A stretch of DNA of 64,000 bases. It comes from Eutreptiella sp. 'Long Island Sound 2002'. Taxonomy: Eukaryota; Euglenozoa; Euglenophyceae; Eutreptiales; Eutreptiaceae. The DNA lies in the NCBI GenBank assembly GCA_964036045.1, contig OZ038382.1, forward strand, positions 3,821,789 to 3,885,788. The letters run 5' to 3'. Under the pieces are notes generated by a model. It did not search any database. It was given only the letters and a program-made list of their open reading frames with translations, and had not been told where the DNA came from. Positions 44,934 to 56,165 of this stretch are shown one piece after another (the first letter of the stretch is position 1; each line of letters opens with the position of its first letter). The position numbers and the translations under genes are program-made.

Positions 44934-45820
44934 TCCACGCGCCTCTGTCCACAGGCCGTCTATAGCCTGCCTCGCTGTGTTTCTGTGTGCGTGAGGCCCA
45001 GGTGCCCTGTTCCTCCACGCGTTGTCCCGGCCGTCCACCATATGTCCTTTTCCCCCTCACGGCTGGTCTGCCCCTGATGGGCTCCCGCTCCTGCTGTGCA
45101 AACAGCCCATCTGGGCTGCGTGAGACACCCCCCACCTGATGCCGGTTGAGCAGGGGTTGCCCTGGCACCCGGTAGCGACGGGGCTGGCTGGCCAGGCCAT
45201 CCCCTCCGTTGTCGCTGCCTCCCATGCGCACGCTCTCCCATCCCCTCCATTCTGGTTCCCAGTTCCCGCTGTTCTGGTTGCCTCTCCTGCCTTGCTGTGC
45301 CCCTCCTCCTTGTCTGCTATGCTCGCCCTTGTCCCTCCTGGTGTGGCTCCCGCATTCTGTGTGTCTGTGTTGCTCCTCCCCCTGTCTGTTGGTGCTCCTG
45401 GGTGCCCCTTTCGCGCACCCACCCGCCTGCCCCCCCCGTACGAGGATTTCACATCTCCGCACGACGTGGACTGTCCCGTGCGCGGTTGGCTGGTCATGGC
45501 CCTGTTGCCACCCCCGTGGCGGGCACCTCCTGGCGCGCGGGGCGCAGCCCCGGCCCTTGTGGAGTGCGTGGGCACCTTGTAGGGGGTGCCAGGGCAACCC
45601 CTGCTCAACCGGCATCAGGTGGGGGGTGTCTCACGCAGCCCAGATGGGCTGTTTGCGCAGCAGGAGCGGGAGCCCATCAGGGGCAGACCAGCCGTGAGGG
45701 GGAAAAGGACATATGGCGGACGGCCGGGACAACGCATGGAGGAACAGGGCACCTGGGCCTCACGCACACAGAAACACAGCGAGGCAGGCTATAGACGGCC
45801 TGTGGACAGAGGCACGTGGA
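44934..45820. mobile_element. Inverted-repeat element, 237-bp arms, 413-bp loop
   Basis: 44934-45170 and 45584-45820 are near-perfect inverted repeats (outer ends 'tccacgcgcctctgtccaca' and its complement with one change). I see no target-site duplication. A 242-codon minus-strand frame runs through most of it, but much of that is mirrored by the arms, so I do not call it a gene. It could be a foldback element or an inverted duplication. Confidence 0.75.
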
Positions 45821-45952
45821 ACGCCCCCTCCCCCCGGTCTACACCCATTCATCCAAGCAAAATATACAGCCTCGATCACAACCCTGATTTGCTTTAGCGC
45901 GTGCCACGCGCCGACATCGGAGAGGCGGTCAACAGCACAGCGCATCGCACAC

Positions 45953-46066
45953 CTCGTGCAGCAGCACCACCACCCTCTGCAGCCCCGCGCAGCAGCACGA
46001 GCCCTGGGGCAGTGTCACAGCCCGCCTCTTTGGCGGCGCTGTACAACACTTGCAGGAAGTCGACAT
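45953..46066 (-). CDS. 114-nt module exon, dispersed copy
   Basis: Acceptor 'ccgtttgctccag', donor 'cacgag|gtgtgc'. Encodes VDFLQVLYSAAKEAGC then APGLVLLRGAAEGG. Confidence 0.65.
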
Positions 46067-46345
46067 CTGGAGCAAACGGAGGGAGGCAATGTGCCTTGGA
46101 AATGGGAATCGCAAGGGTAGACTCGGACCAGGAGCAGCAGGAATGAGGTGAGGATGCATGTATAGAAAGAGAGAGTGCAATTGGAACTGTACTTCAGTGT
46201 ACTTCTGCACTTTAGTGTACTTTCGGGCACGAGGAACGGGGGGGGCTGAAGTGGTAGCAGGCAATTGTCTCTTCATCCGGCGCCGGACAGCCCTTGTCCC
46301 AATCCGCTGTTGGCGACAAGGGGCGTTCACTGTGCCTTCAAATAC

Positions 46346-46413
46346 CTCTGTCAGAGAGCTATTTCCAGAGTACTAAGGTCCGGCAAACCATAGGCCATCG
46401 GGTGCCAAGGCAT
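46346..46413 (-). pseudogene. Decayed 72-nt module exon
   Basis: 68 nt instead of 72, with a 4-nt deletion causing a frameshift and stop, although the acceptor and a GTATTT donor survive. Confidence 0.6.
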
Positions 46414-46673
46414 CTGCGGCCAGAGGCCACGGGATGCACTTCCCCTCACCGGAGGACATCAGAGGTGGCCACATACTTAACGTGGGTGAGGAGACACGGA
46501 GGTGCCGGTCTGCGGGGACATGGGCGCTCTGTTAGAACGAACGATACCGTTAACAGCGTCCCATACCCTGTGTGCATCGCGACCACCGATACTGATCGAC
46601 AAGGAGCACTCATTGTGCTCCGGCACCTGACATGCACACCTAAAGCTCGATGGACTGGAGGGAAGGAGACTAC

Positions 46674-46811
46674 CTTCAGCTTCCCCTTCAGGAGCTGCAG
46701 CAGAGGGGAAGGCTCCGCCATCCATGGCTTGACGCAGCAGCACGAGCCCTGGGGCAGTGTCAAAGCCCACGTCTTGAGCAGCGCTGTACAAGACTTGCAG
46801 GAATTCGGCGT
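46674..46811 (-). CDS. Exon, 138 nt, phase 1-1, diverged array relative
   Basis: Acceptor 'cctttgtttgctccag', donor 'gctgaag|gtagtc'. Encodes AEFLQVLYSAAQDVGF then APGLVLLRQAMDGG with an extra acidic tail (APEGEAE). Confidence 0.68.
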
Positions 46812-46879
46812 CTGGAGCAAACAAAGGGAGGCAGGGAGGCAGTGACCCTGTGAGTGGAAGTCTGCGCGCAACAGCTGGA

Positions 46880-49500
46880 TTGAAGGGGGGGGGGGTCAAG
46901 CTTGGTGCGGAGAGAGGACTGGGCCTGAAAGTGGGCTCTTTCGGGACCAACAATCGGTCAAGCCTTGTGTCAAAAACGTTCACAGACCTCTTGGGATGCC
47001 CAAAGAAGTTGATCCCATTTTGAGCCTGTGGAGACCCAAATTTGGCCCCTTCAAATTCCCAAAAAGTCTTTAAAATGGGCCATTTTGGGACAAAAATTGG
47101 GGGGGGCAACAACAAGCAGCAACACTACTTCTTTCTGTTGTGGACCTTAGTCCCTCCCAGCGCTTCAGGCTCTACTCTACGCAAGCCATCTTTTTGCATT
47201 GACATTTGGGCTTTCCAGATCCAGAGTTTGAGCCTCAGACTCACTGTTGGTGGCCTGGGGTATGGGTGCCGGATGGGGAGATGCGCTTTCAAATCTGCAC
47301 AGTTTTGGGCCAAGACAAGCCATTTTTCGCCCAGAATGCCCCCCAAACCCCGTAAACTCATTTTTGAGTCCCCTTGGAGCCTTGTTGGACCTGGTTTGGC
47401 CCCGGCGAGCTGGGGCTCTGTTTGTTGCCCTGGCCCACACACTTTTGGAGGGCCAACACAGGTCACCTTGGGCTCAAAACAGGCTAAAAAAAAGTCGTTT
47501 GGGCATCCCAGATGGTCTGGTTTGGCCTGTTAAGGCAAGAATTCTCGCCTCCTTGGAGCTCGCTCTAACCCATTTTGGCCCACTCATTGACACATCCCAA
47601 CAACAGCCACATATTACAGTGCCCTCCAATGATCTATGAATTTTGGTAAACATGAAAAATGCAGCAAAAAAAAATACATTGTGCTTCGTGCTGTGCACAT
47701 TGCCAGTGATGTGAAAAATGCATAAAGGGGGCCTGAAACATGATTCACGGGGGAGATCATTGTGAGTAGTGGAAAAAACTTGGGATTGGAATTTTTCGAT
47801 TTCGAGCTATAGAGGGTGACTACTTCAGCAATTTGTGCACTAGTCCTTTTGGGGAACCCCCTACCCTCCGCGAAAAAATACACATATGTAGCACTGAGTG
47901 CCTCAATATGGTAAAACACACACACACACACACACACACAAAGAGGGCTGAAAACATGATTTGCATGTGATGTTTGATAATTGCGAGTGGTCAATTGTGA
48001 AAGATCAGATTTAGAATGGTCGAATCTTGAGTTGGAAAAAAATAAAATGCTGTGGTCGAGAAAAATGATATGGTATGGATTGGAATGGTGAATGTGCAAA
48101 CAGAAAAAAATGCATAGAAATGGACGAAACCATGTTGTGGACAAATCAATTCATTGTTGAGTGATCATAAAAGCCAGAAAGAAAAAATTGCGTCTGCAAT
48201 GATTGATGTTGAGGGAGTAGGTTGCGAGTGGACTAAAAAAACACGCAATACGAATGACAACATGGTCAACCCAGGTCATGATCACATACCAATGGAAGTC
48301 AGATTGTGCGAATGTGCTTGAACAAGAGCGTTGAATGACAAGACAAAACAATGGGTAGGCATGGTAAAACATACAAGGAGCTGGACACACAGTTTGACCA
48401 TGCATGGGTTACCATTGTTGTGCATGGTTCAAAAACACGGAGCAATTACAAGCAACATCACACGCATCCTTGTTCTACTCCAGTGCCTCGCATTTTACCA
48501 TGAAATACAAGCGCTATTCCACATGGTTTTGTATTGCACAGGTTACCATCTTCTAACACTTGAGCAAGGGTGCACACAGGATACAAGCAGGCTTTTACAC
48601 ACACTTGTATGTTACCAAATACAGGCAACCTTCGCCCTTTTACACCGGAGTATTGTTAAACTGTCACAACTTCCTCAATCCCGACGCTCAAGTGGGGTTA
48701 TCACTGGGTCACCAAAGCCGCCAAAAACGCTGACAACAAAAATGCCTGAAGATCGCATAAACTGCATGAGCGCCCATCCCAGGCCCAAAAACATTTTTTT
48801 GCTCAAAATGAAAGAAACCAAAAGGATTGCGATTTTTGACCCAGGGGGTCTACGGGGGTTCCAATAACAAAAGCCTTTGGAGATACTATTCTTGGACAAA
48901 ATAATGATGTTACAAGGGTTAAACCAACACTGCAACCCCTTGGGATAGGGTGCGCAATTGGCCCAAAAGGGAGAGGTGGGCATGTGGCGTTTTCCTGTGT
49001 ATATATGTGGGCCTGCGTGGCTTTGATCTAACACCACTGCGAGGTGAGTCATGCTTTCCAAGTTAAAAAAGGGGAAATCATTTTTTCCCGCCCTGCTTCC
49101 TTCCTAGTCATATTTGGGAAATTGGCTGTAACGCTAGTTTTGGGCCCGAAACTTGTAAATCCCCTAGTTTCAACCCTAACCTGATAAAAAAATCCCGCAA
49201 CCCAACAAAACAACAGTGAACAACGTCGCTGGTAATGTGATTTCGCCTAACCTGACCTGACCTGCACTAAGAGCATTGAATGCGTCTTTGGTCGGCTGCA
49301 TGAGCGGAAGAACAATATGCCCAGTCGGTTGAGACGGAGGAGGGGGGTGGGTGGGGCTAGCCCACCCTCCCTGGCTCCTCCAATTGTGTTTAGATGTTAG
49401 GCGAAATTCTGGCTATAAGCCTCAAAGGCGTCACTGCACAGCTGCATCAGGCAACATGAGGCTTCCAGCACGCACTCTGCCCGCAAAAATACTCGTGTGC
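46880..49500. other. Large intron of dispersed repeats, no exon seen
   Basis: 47,700-48,000 resembles the 192-bp repeat of the first 10 kb ('gtgaaaaatgcataaaggggg', 'tttgataatt'). 48,890-49,060 matches 11,130-11,290. A (CA)n run lies at 47,918-47,940. The two ends of the tandem-unit flank thus recur here in the same order, suggesting one older insertion of a related element. Confidence 0.55.
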
Positions 49501-49548
49501 CACGCGCCGACAGCGGAGAGGTGGTCAACAGCACAGCGCATCGCACAC

Positions 49549-49662
49549 CTCGTGCAGCAGCACCACCACCCTCCGCAGCCCCGCGCAGCAGCACGAGCCC
49601 TGGGGCAGTGTCACAGCCCGCCTTTTTGGCAGCGCTGTACAACACTTGCAGGAAGTCGACAT
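49549..49662 (-). CDS. Array exon A5 (114 nt, phase 1-1)
   Basis: Acceptor 'ccgtttgctccag', donor 'cacgag|gtgtgc'. Encodes VDFLQVLYSAAKKAGC then APGLVLLRGAAEGG and a short Ala/Arg tail. Confidence 0.68.
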
Positions 49663-49915
49663 CTGGAGCAAACGGAGGGAGGCAATGTGCCTTGGAAATG
49701 GGAATCGCAAGGGTAGACTCGGACCAGGAGCAGCAGGAATGAGGTGAGGATGCGTGTATAGAAAGAGAGAGTGCAGTCGGAACTGTACTTCAGTGTACTT
49801 CTGCACTTTAGTGTACTTTCGGGCACGAGGAAGGGGGGGGACTTAAGTGGTAGCAGGCAATCGTCTCTTCATCCGCCGTTGGCAACAAGGGGAGTTCATT
49901 AGTGTCCTCAAACAC

Positions 49916-49987
49916 CTCCGTCGGAGAGCAACTGCCAGAGTACCACACAACCTCCGGCAAACCGTGGGCCATCGGGTACCAAGGCAT
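49916..49987 (-). CDS. Array exon B4 (72 nt, phase 1-1)
   Basis: Acceptor 'cctcggtccgcag', donor 'gacggag|gtgttt'. Encodes ALVPDGPRFAGGCVVLWQLL and SDG. Confidence 0.6.
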
Positions 49988-50409
49988 CTGCGGACCGAGG
50001 GCCACGGGATGCACCTGCCCCTCGACATCAGATGTGGCTAATAGCCTCATGGCATCACTGCATAGCTACACTAGGCAACATGAGGCTTCCAGCACACACT
50101 CTCCCCGCACGTCATGTGTAGACTTTAAATACCTCAAAAACACAAATACTTGCTTAACTTTAAACGATTCAGCGATACGCCTAATTCCGGCGCAAACCAA
50201 CGTGAAACCCACTGTCCGACTGAACACCGCTCTTGTCTACGCCACCCCACCATCATCAGTTGTTGCACTTGATCGCACTCTGCCCCCCCCCCCCCCCTCC
50301 CCCCAGAATCCAGGCAAAATATACAGCCTCGATCACAACCCTGATTTGCTTTAGCGCGTGCTATGCGCCGACATCGGAGAGGCGATCAACAGCACAGCGC
50401 ACTGCACAC

Positions 50410-50523
50410 CTCGTGCAGCGGCACCACCACCCTCCGCAGCCCCGCGCAGCAGCACGAGCCCTGGGGCAGTGTCACAGCCCGCCTCTTTGGCGGCGCTGTA
50501 CAACACTTGCAGGAAGTCGACAT
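50410..50523 (-). CDS. Array exon A4 (114 nt, phase 1-1)
   Basis: The same exon as 49549-49662. Splice sites are intact; VDFLQVLYSAAKEAGC. Confidence 0.68.
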
Positions 50524-50775
50524 CTGGAGCAAACGGAGGGAGGCAATGTGCATTGGATTTGGGAATCGCAAGGGTAGACTCGGACCAGGAGCAGCAGGAA
50601 TGAGGTGAAGATGCATGTATAGAAAGAGAGAGTGCAGTCGGAACTGAACTTCAGTGTACTTCTGCACTTTAGTGTACTTTCGGGCACGAGGAACGGGGGG
50701 ACTTAAGTGGTAGCAGGCAATCGTCTCTTCATCCGCCGTTGGCAACAAGGGGAGTTCATTAGTGTCCTCAAACAC

Positions 50776-50847
50776 CTCCGTCGGAGAACAACTGCCAGAG
50801 TACCACACAACCTCCGGCAAACCGTGGGCCATCGGGTACCAAGGCAT
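50776..50847 (-). CDS. Array exon B3 (72 nt, phase 1-1)
   Basis: As 49916-49987, with one Leu-to-Phe change near the end (WQLFSDG). Confidence 0.6.
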
Positions 50848-51266
50848 CTGCGGACCGAGGGCCACGGGATGCACCTGCCCCTCGACATCAGATGTGGCTA
50901 ATAGCCTCATGGCATCACTGCATAGCTACACTAGGCAACATGAGGCTTCCAGCACACACTCTCCCCGCACGTCATGTGTAGACTTTAAATACCTCAAAAA
51001 CACAAATACTTGCTTAACTTTAAACGATTCAGCGATACGCCTAATTCCGGCGCAAACCAACGTGAAACCCACTGCCCAACTGAACACCGCTCTTGTCTAC
51101 GCCACCCCACCATCATCAGTTGTTGCACTTGATCGCACTCTGCCCCCCCCCCCCTCCCCCCAGAATCCAGGCAAAATATACAGCCTCGATCACAACCCTG
51201 ATTTGCTTTAGCGCGTGCTATGCGCCGACATCGGAGAGGCGATCAACAGCACAGCGCACTGCACAC

Positions 51267-51380
51267 CTCGTGCAGCAGCACCACCACCCTCCGCAGCCCC
51301 GCGCAGCAGCACGAGCCCTGGGGCAGTGTCACAGCCCGCCTCTTTGGCGGCGCTGTACAACACTTGCAGGAAGTCGACAT
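51267..51380 (-). CDS. Array exon A3 (114 nt, phase 1-1)
   Basis: Identical reading to A4; frame and splice sites intact. Confidence 0.68.
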
Positions 51381-51632
51381 CTGGAGCAAACGGAGGGAGG
51401 CAATGTGCATTGGATTTGGGAATCGCAAGGGTAGACTCGGACCAGGAGCAGCAGGAATGAGGTGAGGATGCATGTATAGAAAGAGAGAGTGCAGTCGGAA
51501 CTGTACTTCAGTGTACTTCTGCACTTTAGTGTACTTTCGGGCACGAGGAACGGGGGGACTTAAGTGGTAGCAGGCAATCGTCTCTTCATCCGCCGTTGGC
51601 AACAAGGGGAGTTCATTAGTGTCCTCAAACAC

Positions 51633-51704
51633 CTCCGTCGGAGAACAACTGCCAGAGTACCACACAACCTCCGGCAAACCGTGGGCCATCGGGTACCAAG
51701 GCAT
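51633..51704 (-). CDS. Array exon B2 (72 nt, phase 1-1)
   Basis: As 50776-50847; intact. Confidence 0.6.
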
Positions 51705-52125
51705 CTGCGGACCGAGGGCCACGGGATGCACCTGCCCCTCGACATCAGATGTGGCTAATAGCCTCATGGCATCACTGCATAGCTACACTAGGCAACATGA
51801 GGCTTCCAGCACACACTCTCCCCGCACGTCATGTGTAGACTTTAAATACCTCAAAAACACAAATACTTGCTTAACTTTAAACGATTCAGCGATGCGCCTA
51901 ATTCCGGCGCAAACCAACGTGAAACCCACTGTCCGACTGAACACCGCTCTTGTCTACGCCACCCCACCATCATCAGTTGTTGCACTTGATCGCACTCTGC
52001 CCCCCACCTCCCCTCCCCCCAGAATCCAGGCAAAATATACAGCCTCGATCACAACCCTGATTAGCTTTAGCGCGTGCTATGCGCCGACATCGGAGAGGCG
52101 ATCAACAGCACAGCGCATCGCACAC

Positions 52126-52239
52126 CTCGTGCAGCAGCAGCACCACCCTCCGCAGCCCCGCGCTGCAGCACGAGCCCTGGGGCAGTGTCACAGCCCGCCT
52201 TTTTGGCGGCGCTGTACAACACTTGCAGGGAGTCGGCAT
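52126..52239 (-). CDS. Array exon A2 (114 nt, phase 1-1)
   Basis: Intact; begins (x)ADSLQVLYSAAKKAGC with a Gly-to-Ala-rich tail variant. Confidence 0.66.
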
Positions 52240-52492
52240 CTGGAGCAAACGGAGGGAGGCAATGTGCCTTGGAAATGGGAATCGCAAGGGTAGACTTGGA
52301 CCAGGAGCAGCAGGAATGAGGTGAGGATGCGTGTATAGAAAGAGAGAGTGCAGTCGGAACTGTACTTCAGTGTACTTCTGCACTTTAGTGTACTTTCGGG
52401 CACAAGGAACGGGGGGAACTTAAGTGGTAGCAGGCAATCGTCTCTTCATCCGCCGTTGGCAACAAGGGGAGTTCATTAGTGTCCTCAAACAC

Positions 52493-52564
52493 CTCCGTCG
52501 GAGAACAACTGCCAGAGTACCACACAACCTCCGGCAAACCGTGGGCCATCGGGTACCAAGGCAT
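52493..52564 (-). CDS. Array exon B1 (72 nt, phase 1-1)
   Basis: As 50776-50847; intact. Confidence 0.6.
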
Positions 52565-52990
52565 CTGCGGACCGAGGGCCACGGGATGCACCTGCCCCTC
52601 GACATCAGATGTGGCTAATAGCCTCATGGCATCACTGCATAGCTACACCAGGCAACATGAGGCTTCCAGCACACACTCTCCCCGCACGTCATGTGTAGAC
52701 TTTAAATACCTCAAAAACACAAATACTTGCTTAACTTTAAACGATTCAGCAATGCGCCTAATTCCGGCGCAAACCAACGTGAAACCCACTGCCCAACTGA
52801 ACACCGCTCTTGTCTACGCCACCCCACCATCATCAGTTGTTGCACTTGATCGCACTCTGCCCCCCCCCCCCTCCCCTCTCCCCCCAGAATCCAGGCAAAA
52901 CATACAGCCTCAATCACAACCCTGATTAGCTTTAGCGCGTGCTATGCGCCGACATCGGAGAGGCGATCAACAGCACAGCGCATCGCACAC

Positions 52991-53104
52991 CTCGTGCAGC
53001 AGCAGCACCACCCTCCGCAGCCCCACGCAGCAGCACGAGCCCTGGGGCAGTGTCACAGCCCGCCTCTTTGGCGGCGCTGTACAACACTTGCAGGGAGTCG
53101 ACAT
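52991..53104 (-). CDS. Array exon A1 (114 nt, phase 1-1), first in transcription order
   Basis: Acceptor 'ccgtttgcgccag', donor 'cacgag|gtgtgc'; VDSLQVLYSAAKEAGC then APGLVLLRGAAEGG. Confidence 0.68.
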
Positions 53105-53239
53105 CTGGCGCAAACGGAGGGAGGCAATGTGCCTTGGAAATGGCACTGGAGAGCCCTGTCCCAAACCGCTGCTGGCAACAAGGGGAGGTCACTGTGCCCT
53201 CATACACCTCCTTTGGAGAGCTACTTCCTCAGTACTAAC

Positions 53240-55000
53240 GTGCGGCAAACCGTAGGGCATTGGGTAAGGTATCCGTAGGCTGGAGGCCACGGGCGTAGCT
53301 CACCCTCTGGGGGGGTGGGCGGATTGTTCCGGTAGCCCCGCTCCCCCACCCCCAACTCTATGGTGCTGGGTTGCTACGAAGCAGAACTCTGGCTGTTAGT
53401 CCCATGAAATCACTGCACAGCTCCTCTGTGCAACATGCGGCTTTGACTTCCCCTCCGCACGTCGCATGTAGACGCTGAATACCCCCAAACAGTAAACCAT
53501 TGGTCAACTCAAATATTTCAGCGCTGCGCACAGTTCCAGGGGCCGGCAGGGGAGCCGGGCTTGGGGCCCACCTGGCTGCTTACACCCACTGGTCGCCGTC
53601 AGCGACCTGCCTGTATCCTGCAGTGCTGCACCGCGCAGGAGGGCAGAGGGCAAGTCGGCCAGGGGACACAGTCGGTCCCCAGAGGGTGGGGTGGTGGGGA
53701 CAAGAAAGGGTGGAGTAGGTTGGTAGGTTGGCCGGTTGGTACCACGTGGTCTGTTCACTGCGGCACGCAGGGGTCCACCGGATGTGAATGCGGCCTGAGT
53801 CAGGATATTTTTTTTGCATGCCAGCCCCCCCCCCCCCCCCAGGGGTGTATGGGGGGGTTGGGAACCGAAAAGTTTGTGTATCAAAACTGGCCCAAATCAA
53901 TATTTCCTTTTAAATTTCATTTTTTCCCACTTTTAAATTTGGGTAGGGGGGGGGGGTAGCCCCCTTCCATCTAAGGTCGTCAGACGTTCTAATACTTCCC
54001 TGCCCCCCCCCCCCCCCGCCAACTACAGAACAGTGGGTGCACAGGGGGGGGGGGGGGGGCTGCGGGGGAGGGGGGAGTAAGGAGAGGGACCCACACACCC
54101 AGCATGCCACCCATGACCCGGAGGGCAAGGGGGGCCCAGCCTCATCTGACGGCAAAGGATACCCCTGGGGGGGGAGGCGGGGGGCACAGACACAATATTT
54201 GGTTGTGCCGCGGAGGCCACCAGAAGCAGCCAACACTTTGCCGACAGCTACCGGCAACTGTGGTGAGCCCGCTGTAACACACTTTGGCGTGTCTTGTGGA
54301 GGCGTGCCTCGGGGCTGTGTCTGGTTGTGTGTGGGTGGGGGGGGATGTGGGGAGAGGGGGAGGGGGAGAACCATATTTAGGAGGGCACTGGTCCATTAAG
54401 GTCCTGAACCATACTTTGTAGGGGAGCCAGCAGGTCGGCGGAGTCGGGAGCACAGGCTATACTGGGCCTGGCAGCGGGGCTGCCAGCAAGCCTCGGTCCC
54501 TGGATCCGCCCCCTCACCTTTTGTGACAACCTCCCGCGGTGGACGGTCACGTGACCTCCGTCCCTGCGCTCCCATGATGCGCCGTGTCGCCCTCCAGAGC
54601 GGGTGCTCGCCTCCTTGTGAATGGGCGCCCCCGTGTGCCCCAGTCCGGCGGCGTGCTGTGCACCGTCCGCCTCTGAGAGCGTGCCGCCGCGGCGTGTTCC
54701 GCCGCCTCCTCCGACGTGTGCCCCGGCATTGTACAAGGGATGTTGGGAGAGGGGGGAAAGTTGCGCGGGTTACGGGCGGACTTCCGGCCCAACTGTTCAA
54801 ACCGCAGGGCCCTGCCCTCGTGGTTGTCCGCCGTTGGGGGGGGGGGGCTCGCAAAAGCCGAAGGTGCCTGCCACACCAGCAGCACAGCAGCGCACAGAGC
54901 CCCCCATCCGGTGCTGCTGCTTGGGTCAGGCCCTTGCGCCTCAAATGTGCTTTGTGTCGCCGCCGGAAACGAGGGCGTGGGTTGAGGCTTCGGGGCACAC
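53240..55000. other. Intron with homopolymers and uncertain frames
   Basis: C and G runs of 14-17 nt at 53,826, 54,004 and 54,043. Minus-strand frames near 54,380-54,470 (DSADLLAPLQSMVQDLNG) and 54,660-54,730 (SEEAAEHAAAARSQRR) look helical but lack splice sites in phase. Confidence 0.4.
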
Positions 55001-55120
55001 CTGCCGCAGCAGAGGGCAAGGCCCCGCCCTCCGCAGCCCCGCGCAGCAGCACGAGCCCGAGGGCAGTGGCACAGCCCGACTCTTGAGCGGCAGCGAAAAA
55101 GACTTGCAGGAAGTCGACGT
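55001..55120 (-). CDS. Exon, 120 nt, phase 1-1, canonical repeat
   Basis: Acceptor 'catttgtctcag', donor 'gcggcag|gtgtgc'. Encodes VDFLQVFFAAAQESGC then ALGLVLLRGAAEGG. A diverged parent-like relative of the array exons. Confidence 0.72.
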
Positions 55121-55213
55121 CTGAGACAAATGGGGGGGGGAATGGAGGTGCGGTGGACTGCAAAAAAGTGCGGTGCATGCAAAGGGGCATCAGGCAGTGG
55201 CGCAGCAGCACGG

Positions 55214-55760
55214 CCGGAGGAGGAGGAGGAGGAGGAGGGGCAGAGTGAAGTGGAGGTCCCAAAACAAAGTAGCGCTGGGGATAACGCAGGATACCCCTGG
55301 GGCTTTGGGCTCTGGGCTAATCTTCCCGGTCCGGAGATCATGGGCCCACGGATTGCCTCTCCGGGGAAGCCAGGCAAAGGCGCCTCACACACCCAGCTGC
55401 CCAGCGGCAGGCGGGCGGGGCACACGCCTCCTAGCAGAGTCGCAATCGTGGTGTCGGGGTGATGCCCGGGGGATGGGCCCGCCCTGTGCTGGGACGGCGG
55501 CACAGAGGGTGGATCGTAGGGGAGGGGGGCGCTCTTCACGATTGCAGGGCCCGCGCAGCACCCTACCTTCAACAGTTTCCCTCCCTTAAACACGACGGGC
55601 AAAGACGGGCGCGGATTCATTAACAGAAGTGTTCTTGCCGAGGCAGGGTTGTGAGGGTATGTTCCCCAAACGCTGATGCCACCTCCTTCGTTATCACCAG
55701 TGCTCCTTTGTTTTGGGACCTCCACTTCACTCTGCTCCTCCTCCTCCTCCTCCTCCTCAT
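55214..55760. repeat. Inverted pair of GAG-repeat segments
   Basis: 55,214-55,286 ((GAG)n then 'cagagtgaagtggaggtccc') is repeated in inverse orientation at 55,689-55,760 with about 90% identity. Either copy would encode poly-Glu then QSEVEVPKQ; the minus copy ends at a phase-1 donor (gaaggag|gtggca) but has no acceptor in phase. Confidence 0.75.
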
Positions 55761-56042
55761 ACGGGCCACTTTGGGACCAAAACGGGGTCAAAAAAACATC
55801 CAAAGGTGGGCCCAAACCACTGGAGATGCGGAGGCAACCATGTCTCGCCTATTTGGAGGACATTCCAACCCGTTCTGGCCCGTATCCTAAACGAAAGCCA
55901 CATATTGCAGCCTCCTACTGTGACACTGGGGAGAGGCGTGTGGAGTAGAGAGTCTCTTGGGCAATCCACATCCCCCCCACGCACCACCTCCTCCGGATCC
56001 GCATCCCACAGCCCCTGCCCTCGCACAACTTGGGCCGCATAC

Positions 56043-56165
56043 GTTCCATGGGCTGTTCACCAGCTCCCGCACCGGACTCCAGCACTTGGGCAAGGGCGGC
56101 CGTCGGCAGACCGTTGTCATGGGCCACGCGGTGCACGACCCTCAGGCTACCAAACAGGCGGTCTT
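56043..56165 (-). CDS. Exon, 123 nt, phase 1-1, triplicated family
   Basis: Acceptor 'gtgcgctcctcag', donor 'ggaac|gtatgc'. Encodes LFGSLRVVHRVAHDNGLP then ALAQVLESG and a Gly/Glu tail. A nearer donor (tccg|gtgcgg) is also in phase. Confidence 0.65.

Larger units (their letters stand above)
49500..53240. repeat. Five-copy ~860-bp tandem array carrying two exons per unit
   Basis: The right ends of the 114-nt exons are at 49662, 50523, 51380, 52239 and 53104 (spacings 861, 857, 859, 865). Units differ by a few substitutions and by C-run length before the shared 'agaatccaggcaaa' segment. Each complete unit has the 114-nt exon, then the 72-nt exon, on the minus strand. The last (53.2 kb) 72-nt position is degenerate. 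Confidence 0.95.

Noticed and set aside
44887-45615. 242-codon minus-strand ORF
   Set aside because: Much of it runs through the arm of an inverted repeat, the other arm gives a mirrored frame, and the composition is low-complexity.
49500-53240. CRISPR-like array (regular repeats)
   Set aside because: Unit is ~860 bp with exons and splice sites; no short repeats with unique spacers and no cas genes.
54547-55815. 422-codon minus-strand ORF
   Set aside because: High-GC chance opening across introns; the true coding part appears to be only the 120-nt exon at 55001-55120, which is read in another frame.
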